DNA from: Planctomycetota bacterium
GTDB lineage: Bacteria; Planctomycetota; Phycisphaerae; UBA1845
DNA: 21,999 bases
Reading direction: 5' to 3'
Assembly: GCA_024278775.1 (NCBI GenBank)
Contig: JAJRSP010000054.1
Location: forward strand, 1-21,999
The position numbers were made by a program, and so were the translations under genes. Below the pieces are notes generated by a model. That model was not told the origin of the DNA. It saw only the letters and a list, made by a program, of their open reading frames with translations, and ran no database searches. Position 1 is the first letter of the stretch; the number at the start of each line of letters is the position of its first letter. Shown here in pieces: positions 8,839-16,909 of the stretch.

Positions 8839-11766
8839 TCAAGCTTTTCGGTTGAGTGCGTCTATTAAGATTTCGGCCACGTGTCTCGGCCTGGCGTTTG
8901 TGGCGTGTTCGATCTGTTGTCGGCAGCTAAACCCCGTCACGGCCACCTCGGCCTCCCCGCGAACACGAATCGCCGGCACCAGCCGACCTTCGCCGATCGC
9001 TTGGGCCGCGTCGTAGTGCTCTACCTCGTGACCGAAGGCACCGGCCATACCACAACAACCAGCATCCATCTCGCTCACCGGACCACCACACGCGGCACGA
9101 AGCAGGGAGAGGCAGTCCTCGATACCCACGAGTGCCTTTTGGTGGCAGTGGGCGTGAAGCAGAATCGGCCGGGATGTCTTGGCGAAACGAAGGGCATCCG
9201 AGTGGTCATCGAGCACACGCCGGAGAAACGATTCCAGCAGGTAGGACCGATTGGCCAGCCGCTGGGCCTCGGCCGTGCGAACGAGCTGCGGGTATTCGTC
9301 GATCAGCGCGGAGAGACAGCTCGGCTCCGTGGAGATGACGGGCACTTCCGCATCGAGTGCGTTTGAGAGCCGGGCTACGTTCCAATGGGCAAGCTGACGG
9401 GCCTCCGCCAGAAGCCCCTGGCTGATGGCCGGGCGACCGCAACAATAGGTCGCCGGACAATGGACCTCAAAACCGGCCGCCTCCAGCAGCATCACCGTCG
9501 CGACACCCACCTGCGGCGTGATGTAGTTCATCCAGGTGTCCACAAAGTAGATCACCGCGCCCCGGTTGGCTCGGAGGTCTCTACCCGTCTGGATGTTTCG
9601 CGTTCGTCTGCGACGGTGTTTGCGAAACCACGCTCGAAACGTACGTACGGCGAGCCGCGGCGGCGGCATTCTGCGATCCAAACCGTATCTTCGCTCGGCG
9701 AACCGCCTGACCGCGCTGGATCCCATGACGACGTTGGCCAGCCGAGGAAACCGGCTCAGCGAGGCCAGCCGTTCCGGAACATCCGCCACAAAGCGTGCGT
9801 GGCGCGACACGCCGCGCGTCATGTTTTTGTACGAGAAGTATTCCGACTTGAGCCGTGCCATATCCACGCCGGTGGGGCATTCACTCTTGCACGCCTTGCA
9901 CGACACGCAGAGGTCCATCACCTCTTCCAACGCCGGATCATCCAGCCCCAACAGCCATTCGCGATTCGACAAGGCGATGCGAAGCGCGTTCGCTCGTCCG
10001 CGCGTCGTGTGCGTTTCGTCCAGCGTGGCCACATACGACGGACACATAGAACCGGTGAGCGTTTGCCGACATTGACCGACGCCGCTGCACATCTGCGCCA
10101 TCCCGGCCATACCGCCAAACACCTCGAAATCCAGCGACGTCTTGACTTCATCCGATCGAAACGCACCGCCGTAACGAAGATGGTCCGTCATGGGCAGGGG
10201 ATCCACGATTTTGTTCGGGTTGAGACGGTGCTCGGGATCGAACAGCTCTTTCACCTCGACAAACGCGGCCATGATCCGCGGACCGTACATTTTTTCCAGC
10301 CAGCACGAGCGCACGAGGCCGTCGCCATGTTCCCCGGTCATCGCCCCGCCGAAGGCCAACGCCAGATCGCTCACCGCATCCGCGATGGCGGCCATCTTCG
10401 ACACGTCTCCGTCCGACTTGAGATTCAGCACAGGACGCACGTGGATGCAGCCGACGCTGGCGTGCGCGTAGAACCCCGCGGTGACACCTTCCCCGGCAAG
10501 GATGTCGCGGAACCGCCCGATGTACTCGCTCAGCCGCGCCGGATCGACGGCCGAGTCCTCAACGAAAGCGTATGACTGATCGTCGCCCGGTTTCGACATC
10601 AACAGCCCCAGCCCGCTTTTTCGCAGATCCCAAAACGCGGTCTGGCGAACGGCATCGTCGAGCTTGACGACTCCGCTCGCACTCGACACCACCGCCTTTT
10701 CGGCACAGAGCGCTTCGACCGACGCCGAGATTTCCCGCGCGTCGTCTCCCTGAAACTCCACCGCGAGGATGGCTGCAGGCGAACCCTGGAGAAAACTGCA
10801 CGGGTGAGAGAGCCGCGTGTTAGCCCGACCGGCGGAAAGAATCGTATCGTCGACGAGTTCCACGGCCGAAGGGTCGTGCGCGAGAATCGCAGGGGTGGCG
10901 GCCAGCGCTGTGAGCAGATCATCAAAGAGCAAAAGAACCAATGTCGTGTGTACCGGTAGCGGCGTGAGGGAAAGCGTCGCCGAGACGACGACACCCAGCG
11001 TGCCCTCGCTGCCACACAGGATTTTTGTGACGTCGGGCGGGGTACCCGGCGCACCGAGGCGATCGAGTCCGTAGCCCCCATTGCTACGCAGCACCTTGGG
11101 AAACCGCCTCACAATCTCCCCATAGTAGGCATCACGAATGCGAGCCAGTTCGCTTTCAATGTATCCGGCTCTCGTATCGGGTGCGGCCGGTTGGCCCCGC
11201 TCGAACGTGACGACATCTCCCTGGGCCGTCGCCACGGACAGACGGCGTACGTGATCCACGGTGCGGCCGTAACGAACCGAACGCGCGCCGCACGAGTTGT
11301 TGGCGATCATGCCGCCGAGGGTCGCCCGACTGCCGGTGGCCACGTCCGGCGCGAACATGAGCGAATGAGACGCGAGCGCTGCGTTGAGTTCATCCAACAC
11401 GACGCCCGGCTCCACCTCCACCGTGCGCCGGTCCGCGTCCACGGGGCCAATCCGGCGCATGTGTCGCGACAGGTCCAACGGCACACCCGATCCGACGGCA
11501 CCACCGGTCAGCCCGGTTCCCGCACCGCGCGGCACGATCGGCACGTCTGACTGCGCGCACAGCCGGATGGTCTCCGTCACATCACGCACATCCTTCGGAA
11601 ACACCACCCCACCAGGCACGATCTCATAGATGCTCGCATCTGTGGCATAGAGCGCTCGGGTGAGCCGATCAAAACGCACCTCGCCGCGCAGTTGTGCCGT
11701 CAGCCGTTTCGCCAACGCGGCATGGGCACCGCCGGTTTCCACCGAGGGAATAGGCACGCACGTCAC
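8839..11766 (-). CDS. Fused FAD-linked oxidase / iron-sulfur 2-hydroxyacid dehydrogenase (YdiJ-like)
   Basis: This 975-residue enzyme should oxidise a D-2-hydroxyacid (D-lactate, D-2-hydroxyglutarate or similar) at FAD and pass electrons through Fe-S clusters to the respiratory chain. The N-terminal FAD_binding_4 domain has VPRGAGTGLTGGAV (78-91), GGMIANNSCGARSVRYGR (151-168) and CGSEGTLGVV (251-260). The C-terminal oxidase cap ends in GEHGDGLVR (478-486). A ferredoxin-like region follows, with C560, C566, C575 and the clear CxxCxxCxxxCP set at 620-631. The end of the protein has two CCG-type (DUF224) blocks, with CCG at 775-777 and 904-906. Length and order fit the YdiJ/GlcD-GlpC fusion group. 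The start is GTG at 11764-11766, overlapping the stop of the upstream glycosyltransferase by 4 nt (GTGA), which suggests coupled translation. The exact substrate cannot be decided from sequence alone. Confidence 0.9.
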   Translation of the reverse strand: MTCVPIPSVETGGAHAALAKRLTAQLRGEVRFDRLTRALYATDASIYEIVPGGVVFPKDVRDVTETIRLCAQSDVPIVPRGAGTGLTGGAVGSGVPLDLSRHMRRIGPVDADRRTVEVEPGVVLDELNAALASHSLMFAPDVATGSRATLGGMIANNSCGARSVRYGRTVDHVRRLSVATAQGDVVTFERGQPAAPDTRAGYIESELARIRDAYYGEIVRRFPKVLRSNGGYGLDRLGAPGTPPDVTKILCGSEGTLGVVVSATLSLTPLPVHTTLVLLLFDDLLTALAATPAILAHDPSAVELVDDTILSAGRANTRLSHPCSFLQGSPAAILAVEFQGDDAREISASVEALCAEKAVVSSASGVVKLDDAVRQTAFWDLRKSGLGLLMSKPGDDQSYAFVEDSAVDPARLSEYIGRFRDILAGEGVTAGFYAHASVGCIHVRPVLNLKSDGDVSKMAAIADAVSDLALAFGGAMTGEHGDGLVRSCWLEKMYGPRIMAAFVEVKELFDPEHRLNPNKIVDPLPMTDHLRYGGAFRSDEVKTSLDFEVFGGMAGMAQMCSGVGQCRQTLTGSMCPSYVATLDETHTTRGRANALRIALSNREWLLGLDDPALEEVMDLCVSCKACKSECPTGVDMARLKSEYFSYKNMTRGVSRHARFVADVPERLASLSRFPRLANVVMGSSAVRRFAERRYGLDRRMPPPRLAVRTFRAWFRKHRRRRTRNIQTGRDLRANRGAVIYFVDTWMNYITPQVGVATVMLLEAAGFEVHCPATYCCGRPAISQGLLAEARQLAHWNVARLSNALDAEVPVISTEPSCLSALIDEYPQLVRTAEAQRLANRSYLLESFLRRVLDDHSDALRFAKTSRPILLHAHCHQKALVGIEDCLSLLRAACGGPVSEMDAGCCGMAGAFGHEVEHYDAAQAIGEGRLVPAIRVRGEAEVAVTGFSCRQQIEHATNARPRHVAEILIDALNRKA

Positions 11767-12881
11767 TCCGATAGCGAGAAGGTCGCCCGAGCGACGGCCA
11801 GTGTTCGATAAACGGCGGCGAGTTGTTCGGCCATGGCGCTCACCGCATGGTGTTCCCGGGCGTATTGCTGCGCGGACAGCGCCATCCGGTGCGCAGCCGC
11901 TGGATCACGCAAGACGCTTTCGATGGTGTCGATGAGCGCCTGGGGTGTGGGCCGGGGGCACAGACGAGCGGTTTCCCCATCACGCAAATGGTCGATCGAT
12001 GGGTTCGCGTTTGCCACCACGACAAGCCCGTTGGCCATCGCCTGCAGGCTGTGCTCCCGAAACGCCGGCTCGCTGGAGGTATCGACATAGATATCAGCAC
12101 CGTGCATGGCAGGGGTCGGATCATCCATCGCCTGGCTGAAGGTCACCCTTCCAAGCAAACCTCGATCGCGCACCATCCGGCGCAGCATCGACTCTTGCCG
12201 GCCACGTCCCAACAGAAACGCCATGATCTTATGGCCGCGACCATCCAATGCGTGGATCGCCTCGATCAGGTGCTCCACACCACCGTGCCGCTCGAACGGA
12301 CTCGTACACAACAACGTCACCGTACGATCAGGGTCATCGAACGAGGCCACGTACTGTCCGGTCTGAACTCCGGGGCGGATCAACACGATTTTTTCCGTCG
12401 CGATTTTTTGATGCTGTGTAAGCACCAGAGACAACGGTTCGCCGGAGACCACAAACCGCTCTACGCGCGCGGGATCAACCGCACGAAGCGCTTCACCATC
12501 ACGCGACGACGACATCGTAAGAACCAGATCGGCATCCAACGCCGAGGCGGTTTCTCCGGCGAGCTTGTACGATCCGCCCGACATGGCTTGAACGATGGTG
12601 GGAGGCTGCGGCTCCAGATAGCTAAGAAGCTCGCTACGTTGACGCCGCAGGTGGGGCCAACGCATGGACCCATGAATGTTGGTCTCGACGGGACCGAGCG
12701 CGAGCGATCTCGCGCGAGGATCATCGCTAAGCCATCGCAGTGAAACCGCCTGATCGACCAAACCGACCACCAGGTGTCGTAGGACACAGTGCCACCGATC
12801 GAACGCATCGTGGTCCACGAGAATCACGGCGCTAACGGCGAGTGCCTTGGATTCACCCGGTTGATCACTCACGAACGCCAT
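11763..12881 (-). CDS. GT-B family glycosyltransferase (group 1/GT4-like)
   Basis: This is a 372-residue protein if started at the ATG at 12879-12881. The frame stays open much further upstream, but that part runs antisense to ribF and has no sensible protein character. GTG or TTG codons a few residues upstream are possible alternative starts. The C-terminal half is a typical glycosyltransferase group 1 domain: a first strand VTLLCTSPFERHGGVEHLIEAI (188-209), AFLLGRGRQE (221-230), then GADIYVDTSSEPAFREHSLQAM (261-282) and NGLVVVANANPSIDHL. The usual E-x7-E nucleotide-sugar motif appears altered: the second Glu position, before AM, is Gln280. The N-terminal acceptor domain is poorly conserved. 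It should transfer a sugar from an activated donor to a lipid, protein or polysaccharide acceptor at the cytoplasmic face. It is translationally coupled to the FAD/Fe-S dehydrogenase and divergent from ribF. Confidence 0.8.
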   Translation of the reverse strand: MAFVSDQPGESKALAVSAVILVDHDAFDRWHCVLRHLVVGLVDQAVSLRWLSDDPRARSLALGPVETNIHGSMRWPHLRRQRSELLSYLEPQPPTIVQAMSGGSYKLAGETASALDADLVLTMSSSRDGEALRAVDPARVERFVVSGEPLSLVLTQHQKIATEKIVLIRPGVQTGQYVASFDDPDRTVTLLCTSPFERHGGVEHLIEAIHALDGRGHKIMAFLLGRGRQESMLRRMVRDRGLLGRVTFSQAMDDPTPAMHGADIYVDTSSEPAFREHSLQAMANGLVVVANANPSIDHLRDGETARLCPRPTPQALIDTIESVLRDPAAAHRMALSAQQYAREHHAVSAMAEQLAAVYRTLAVARATFSLSE

Positions 12882-12932
12882 CAGACCACCCACTTCGCCG
12901 GATGTCAACCAAATCGTCACCACGCAGCGCGT

Positions 12933-12961
12933 TTGCCCTGACGCCCGGCACGCTCTATCCT
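12933..12961 (+). promoter_or_regulatory. Predicted promoter of ribF-nrnA
   Basis: TTGCCC (12933-12938) is spaced 17 bases from TATCCT (12956-12961), each 4 of 6 to consensus. Transcription would start around 12968, leaving a leader of about 47 bases before the GTG at 13015. No FMN riboswitch fits in so short a leader. Confidence 0.4.
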
Positions 12962-13014
12962 GCGTCGGTCTCGCGGAAGAATGGGACAACCACAACCAAC
13001 GGCGGGCTAACAAC

Positions 13015-13980
13015 GTGAAAGTGATCGAGGGATTGGACAAGCTTCCGGCTCCGGTGGCACAGTCCGTATTGACAATCGGAAACTTTGACGGAGTCCACCG
13101 CGGGCACCAGCAGTTGCTCGCCCAGGCGGGCCTGTGTGCGGCCAACACCGGCGGTCCCGTGATCGTGCTGACCTTCGAACCGCATCCGGTCTCGGTCATC
13201 ACGCCCGAACACGCACCACCGCGGCTGATGATCGGCGATGAAAAACGACGCGCACTTGCCGAGGCCGGTGCTGATCTGATCGTCATTGCCAAAAGTGAAC
13301 CGGCGTTGCTCGGACTGGAGCCGGAGCAATTCGTGGACGACATCCTCTGGAAACGGTTTCATCCGACCCACATCGTCGAGGGACCGAACTTCGGCTTTGG
13401 ACGGAAACGGCGCGGCACACCCGAGATGCTTCACGAGCTGGCCGGACGACACGGCTGCGAGGTGCATATTCTCAAACCGGTCACCCTGGACATCGACGAA
13501 CGAGAAACGCTTCTCGTATCAAGCACGGTCATCCGCGATCTGATCCAGCAGGGCAAGGTGCGGCGTGCCTCGCTCTGCCTCGGTAGACCCTATGCCCTGT
13601 TGGGGCGGGTGGTCCACGGCGCTCAACGCGGTCGCCGCATCGGTGTTCCCACAGCCAACCTCGAACCGGAAGACCAGCTCGTCCCCGGTGAAAGCGTGTA
13701 TTCGGGCGTTGCGCGTGTCGGAAACCTACACCGACCTTGTGCCATCAGCATCGGACGCACGCCGACGTTTTCCGACGGAGCGCTGCAGATCGAGGCCCAT
13801 CTGCTGGACTTCGACGGCGACCTGTACGACAAACCCATGCGGCTCGAGTTTCATCACCGACTGCGACACCAACAGAAGTTTGAGTCGACCGAGGCGCTCC
13901 TCGAACAACTTCAGCAAGACATCGCGGCCGTGCGACGGGAAGCCAGTCCCATCGACGGCTTGAAGGCCCAAACACCATGA
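13015..13980 (+). CDS. ribF: Bifunctional riboflavin kinase / FAD synthetase
   Basis: RibF phosphorylates riboflavin to FMN and adenylates FMN to FAD in the cytoplasm. At 321 residues it is of normal length. The N-terminal nucleotidyltransferase domain shows GNFDGVHRGHQ (22-32), FEPHPV (54-59), GPNFGFGRKRRG (123-134) and the ISSTxIR-like SSTVIR (169-174). The C-terminal kinase domain shows G-x-IGVPTANL (207-216, with the PTAN loop at 212-215), VYSGVARVG (228-236) and the predicted catalytic Glu260 ahead of HLLDF. The start is the GTG at 13015-13017, giving MKVIEGLDKL, a usual N-terminus. The purine-rich GGCGGG upstream is a modest ribosome site. The stop overlaps the start of the DHH gene by 4 nt (ATGA). 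In many bacteria ribF neighbours rbfA, a DHH gene and truB; here only the DHH gene is next to it. Confidence 0.96.
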   Translation: MKVIEGLDKLPAPVAQSVLTIGNFDGVHRGHQQLLAQAGLCAANTGGPVIVLTFEPHPVSVITPEHAPPRLMIGDEKRRALAEAGADLIVIAKSEPALLGLEPEQFVDDILWKRFHPTHIVEGPNFGFGRKRRGTPEMLHELAGRHGCEVHILKPVTLDIDERETLLVSSTVIRDLIQQGKVRRASLCLGRPYALLGRVVHGAQRGRRIGVPTANLEPEDQLVPGESVYSGVARVGNLHRPCAISIGRTPTFSDGALQIEAHLLDFDGDLYDKPMRLEFHHRLRHQQKFESTEALLEQLQQDIAAVRREASPIDGLKAQTP

Positions 13981-15002
13981 GCGACACACCGTCCTTGTCC
14001 TTTGCAGACGCCACCACCACCATCGAGCGCTGGCGGCGGCCACTGCTCCTCACGCACGCCAAGCCGGACGGTGACGCCCTCGGGGCCATGATCGCCATGT
14101 ATGCCGCTCTGCAACAGCGGGGTGTCCGCTCCGTCGCGCTGGTGTACGACGAAATCCCCGACCGCTACCGGTTTTTTACCGATGCGGGGCCGGTGCAGCG
14201 GCTCGGCGTGGACGTCTCACTCGATGATCTGAGCGCGATGGGTCTCGACAGTGTGATCGTGCTCGACACGTGCAGTTATGGCCAGCTTGAACCCGTGGCG
14301 AACTGGCTGCGTGAGCATGCGCTACCCAAGTTCGTCGTCGATCATCACATCACGCGTGATGATCTTGCCGACGGTTATCTCATCGACGAAACCGCATCGG
14401 CCGCGAGTTTGATTCTGCTGGAGTGGTTTCACCAGGACGGCTGGACCATCGACGATGCCGTGGCCGAGGCACTCTACGTCGGCATCGCCACCGACACGGG
14501 TTGGTTTCGTCACTCTAACACGGACGCGCGAACGCTGTCGGCGGCGGCGGAACTCGTGCAGCGCGGCGTACGCCCTCATGCGATGTATGACCAGTTGTTT
14601 CAACACGAATCGGTCGGCCGGTTTCGACTGCGGGCGGCTGTCGCAAGCCGGATGGAACTCCTGGCCGGCGGCACACTCGCCGTGATGACGTTACCGGCTG
14701 CGGTTCTCGCGGAAACCGGCGCATCGCTCTCCGACACGGAAGACCTGGTCAACGAGCCGCTGCGCATTGACGCTACGGTGGTATCGGTCTTTCTGGTGGA
14801 ACAAGATGGTGGCGTGGTGCGTATCGGGTTCCGCAGCCGAGCTCCGCTCAATGAAGATTCTCTCGATGTGGACGTGGCCGCCGTGGCCAACCACTTCGGC
14901 GGCGGCGGACATCGCCGGGCCGCCGGTGCCAGAATCAACGCGACTCTACAAGACGCGCGCGAGCAACTCGTCGACCATATCACCACGCTCCTGAAGACGT
15001 GA
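13977..15002 (+). CDS. nrnA: DHH family phosphoesterase, NrnA-like (nanoRNase / pAp phosphatase)
   Basis: This 341-residue cytoplasmic, metal-dependent phosphoesterase should degrade very short RNAs and, in many members, remove the 3' phosphate from pAp. Metal-binding motifs are all present: H27-AKP-D31-x-D33 (THAKPDGDALG), D97 in VLDTCS, the DHH triad D122-H123-H124, and D173 in ATDTGWFRHS. The C-terminal DHHA1 substrate-binding motif GGGGHRRAAG is at 308-317. The length matches NrnA/MgpA-type proteins. The ATG overlaps the ribF stop by 4 nt, so the two are very likely co-transcribed and coupled. The gene symbol is by family similarity; which of the two activities dominates cannot be read from sequence. 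Confidence 0.92.
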   Translation: MSDTPSLSFADATTTIERWRRPLLLTHAKPDGDALGAMIAMYAALQQRGVRSVALVYDEIPDRYRFFTDAGPVQRLGVDVSLDDLSAMGLDSVIVLDTCSYGQLEPVANWLREHALPKFVVDHHITRDDLADGYLIDETASAASLILLEWFHQDGWTIDDAVAEALYVGIATDTGWFRHSNTDARTLSAAAELVQRGVRPHAMYDQLFQHESVGRFRLRAAVASRMELLAGGTLAVMTLPAAVLAETGASLSDTEDLVNEPLRIDATVVSVFLVEQDGGVVRIGFRSRAPLNEDSLDVDVAAVANHFGGGGHRRAAGARINATLQDAREQLVDHITTLLKT

Positions 15003-15026
15003 TATCGACGAATCATGTAGGGTATG

Positions 15027-15091
15027 GCTATTGCATGCCAACGATGTTCGAACGCCGTTGTCATAGACGGAACCCTGCGGCATGCAATAGC
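15027..15091. repeat. Perfect 13-bp inverted repeat between convergent genes; possible bidirectional terminator or structured RNA
   Basis: GCTATTGCATGCC (15027-15039) is exactly inverted as GGCATGCAATAGC (15079-15091) around a 39-base spacer. The spacer holds further short complementary pieces: the palindrome GTTCGAAC at 15046-15053, and CCGT 15055-15058 with ACGG 15067-15070. It lies between the nrnA stop (15002, plus) and the pntB stop (15135, minus), where a shared terminator would be expected, but no T-run follows either arm. Each arm also contains the palindrome GCATGC. Confidence 0.6.
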
Positions 15092-15134
15092 ACGCCCCAT
15101 GAAGCTTGGCCCACAAGGCTACGCGACGTGTACG

Positions 15135-16613
15135 CTACAATTCCTTGACGGCCGCGAGTAGCTCCATAAAAGCCTTCTTGCCGTCGGAGAAGAACATCAG
15201 CGTTTTGTCATTGGCGAAAAGCGGGTTCGGGATTCCTGCGAAACCGGGGCTGAGGCTTCGTTTGATAACGACGACGGTGCGGCATTTGTCCACGTCAATA
15301 ATGGGCATGCCGGCTATCGGAGAGGATGGGTCAGTCCGCGCGACGGGATTCACAACATCGTTCGCACCAATCACCAGCGCCACATCGACGGTATCCAGCG
15401 TCGGGTTGATAACGTCCATCTCGAGCAGCTTGTCGTAAGATACGTCGGCTTCAGCCAGTAACACGTTCATGTGCCCCGGCATACGCCCGGCCACCGGATG
15501 AATCGCAAACTCCACCGTCGTGCCACGAGTTTCGAGTGCGTTGGCCAGATCCCGCACGGCGTGCTGCGCCTGAGAAACCGCCATACCATAACCCGGCACG
15601 ATCACCACGCGCTGAACACCGTCGAGCAGCATGGCAATCTCATCAGCCGAAGTCGATTTGATTTTCCCTTCGTACACGTCATCCGCCGACGGGCCGTCGG
15701 AACTGGACGCACCCATCGTAGCGAACATGACATTCGCCAACGAACGGTTCATCGCCTTGCACATGATCCCCGTCAAGATCAACCCGGAAGCACCCACAAG
15801 CGCCCCGGCGACGATCAGCACGTTGTTGTTAATCACAAACCCGGTCGCACAGGCCGCCAAACCGGAATAAGAATTGAGCAGCGCGATGACCACGGGCATA
15901 TCCGCCCCGCCGATCGACAGGGTAATCAACACGCCCAACACCGAGGCAACGATGACCAACAACCAATACCAAATGGCCGTGGTCGGGTTCATCACCACGA
16001 CCACACACAAACCCACCGACGCCAGCGCCGTGAACAGGTTAATCGCGTGACGACCCGGCAGGCAGATGGAGCTACTCATCCAATACTTCTTGCCACCGAG
16101 CGTGAACTTGATTTCGGCCAGCTTGGCATACGCGATGAGGCTACCGGTAAGCGTGACCGCCCCGATCAACCCCGACAACGCCGTGGCGACCAGCATTTGT
16201 GTGGACAGACCGCTGTGAACCGCAGCACCAGACACGTCGGCCGCGCCGGCGGCATGCGCCGCCGCCATCACAATCATCAGCTCGGCACCGGCCACGAGGA
16301 ACGAGGCCGCACCACCGAAACCGTTGAAAATCGCCACCATCTGCGGCATGCCGGTCATGGGCACTTTCAGCGCCAGCACCACACCGACCACCGAACCGAT
16401 CACCAACCCCAACGCAATCCAAGTCCAACTGACCACGCCGCCGCCCCAGAGGGTAGCCACAATGGCGATGAGCATCGCGAACGAACCCATCAGGTTGCCG
16501 CGGACGGCCGTGCGCGGGTGCGTCAGCCCCTTCAGGCCGCGAATAAACATGACGCTGGCGACCAAGTAGGCCACATTCTGAATGATCTTTACAGATTCAG
16601 GTGACAGATCCAC
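15135..16613 (-). CDS. pntB: Proton-translocating NAD(P) transhydrogenase, beta subunit
   Basis: PntB carries most membrane helices and the NADP(H)-binding domain III of the transhydrogenase, which uses the proton gradient to drive hydride transfer from NADH to NADP+. Of 492 residues, about 1-290 are a series of hydrophobic spans, with conserved segments such as GMPQMVAIFNGFGGAAS (88-104) and GGADMPVVIALLNSYSG (235-251). Domain III follows, with GYGMAV (341-346), HPVAGRMPGHMNVLLAEA (372-389), GANDVVNP (417-424) and KRSLSPGFAGIPN (451-463). These are close matches to the canonical protein. The start is GTG at 16611-16613, with AGGAAGGG eight bases upstream overlapping the end of pntAB, 14 bases away. 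It is the last gene of the pnt operon. Confidence 0.96.
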   Translation of the reverse strand: MDLSPESVKIIQNVAYLVASVMFIRGLKGLTHPRTAVRGNLMGSFAMLIAIVATLWGGGVVSWTWIALGLVIGSVVGVVLALKVPMTGMPQMVAIFNGFGGAASFLVAGAELMIVMAAAHAAGAADVSGAAVHSGLSTQMLVATALSGLIGAVTLTGSLIAYAKLAEIKFTLGGKKYWMSSSICLPGRHAINLFTALASVGLCVVVVMNPTTAIWYWLLVIVASVLGVLITLSIGGADMPVVIALLNSYSGLAACATGFVINNNVLIVAGALVGASGLILTGIMCKAMNRSLANVMFATMGASSSDGPSADDVYEGKIKSTSADEIAMLLDGVQRVVIVPGYGMAVSQAQHAVRDLANALETRGTTVEFAIHPVAGRMPGHMNVLLAEADVSYDKLLEMDVINPTLDTVDVALVIGANDVVNPVARTDPSSPIAGMPIIDVDKCRTVVVIKRSLSPGFAGIPNPLFANDKTLMFFSDGKKAFMELLAAVKEL

Positions 16614-16627
16614 GAAGTGTGCCCTTC

Positions 16628-16909
16628 CTACTTCTTGCGAAACATCGCCAACATGCGATGAGATACGACGAACCCGCCAACGACGTTGATCATCGCCAAC
16701 GCCACCGCGATAAAACCGAGCCCCGTCGGCAGCGCTCCCTCACCGGCCCCAGCCGCCACCAACGCACCCACCACCGAGATGCCGGAAATCGCATTCGACC
16801 CCGACATGAGCGGCGTATGCAGCGTCGGCGGCACCTTCGTGATAATCTCAAACCCCACGAAAATCGCAAGCATGAGGATCGTCAACAATCCGACGATGTC
16901 CGTTTCCAT
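16628..16909 (-). CDS. pntAB: NAD(P) transhydrogenase, small membrane alpha-2 subunit
   Basis: This 93-residue protein has three hydrophobic spans (about 7-24, 42-57 and 62-84). It corresponds to the membrane tail of the fused PntA of enteric bacteria and to the separate PntAB subunit of Rhodospirillum-type enzymes. The sequence VGFEIITKVPPTLHTPLMSG (18-37) and the GSNAISGISVVGA segment are strongly conserved in the family. Its ATG at 16909 directly follows the pntAA stop (16910-16912) with no spacer. pntB starts 14 bases after it, giving the usual order pntAA-pntAB-pntB. It helps form the proton channel with PntB. Confidence 0.95.
   Translation of the reverse strand: METDIVGLLTILMLAIFVGFEIITKVPPTLHTPLMSGSNAISGISVVGALVAAGAGEGALPTGLGFIAVALAMINVVGGFVVSHRMLAMFRKK

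Noticed and set aside
9385..10575. Plus-strand open frame of 396 codons opposite the FAD/Fe-S dehydrogenase
   Set aside because: It runs antisense to conserved FAD and Fe-S motifs and has a low-complexity Arg/His-rich product and no ribosome site.
12880..12908. TTGACA (12903-12908) and TCTGAT (12880-12885), 17 bases apart on the minus strand
   Set aside because: Although the -35 is perfect, the -10 overlaps the glycosyltransferase ATG, so transcription would begin inside the gene; it is probably chance.
12882..13343. N-terminal extension of the glycosyltransferase frame
   Set aside because: It runs antisense through ribF, is of low-complexity composition and would place the start inside another conserved gene; the ATG at 12881 is used.
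15046..15053. GTTCGAAC, resembling a tRNA T-loop
   Set aside because: No acceptor, anticodon or D-arm can be folded around it; it is a short palindrome inside the inverted-repeat spacer.
15471..16604. Plus-strand open frame of 377 codons opposite pntB
   Set aside because: It is antisense to pntB; the His/Arg/Gln-rich product reflects the codons of the hydrophobic protein on the other strand.
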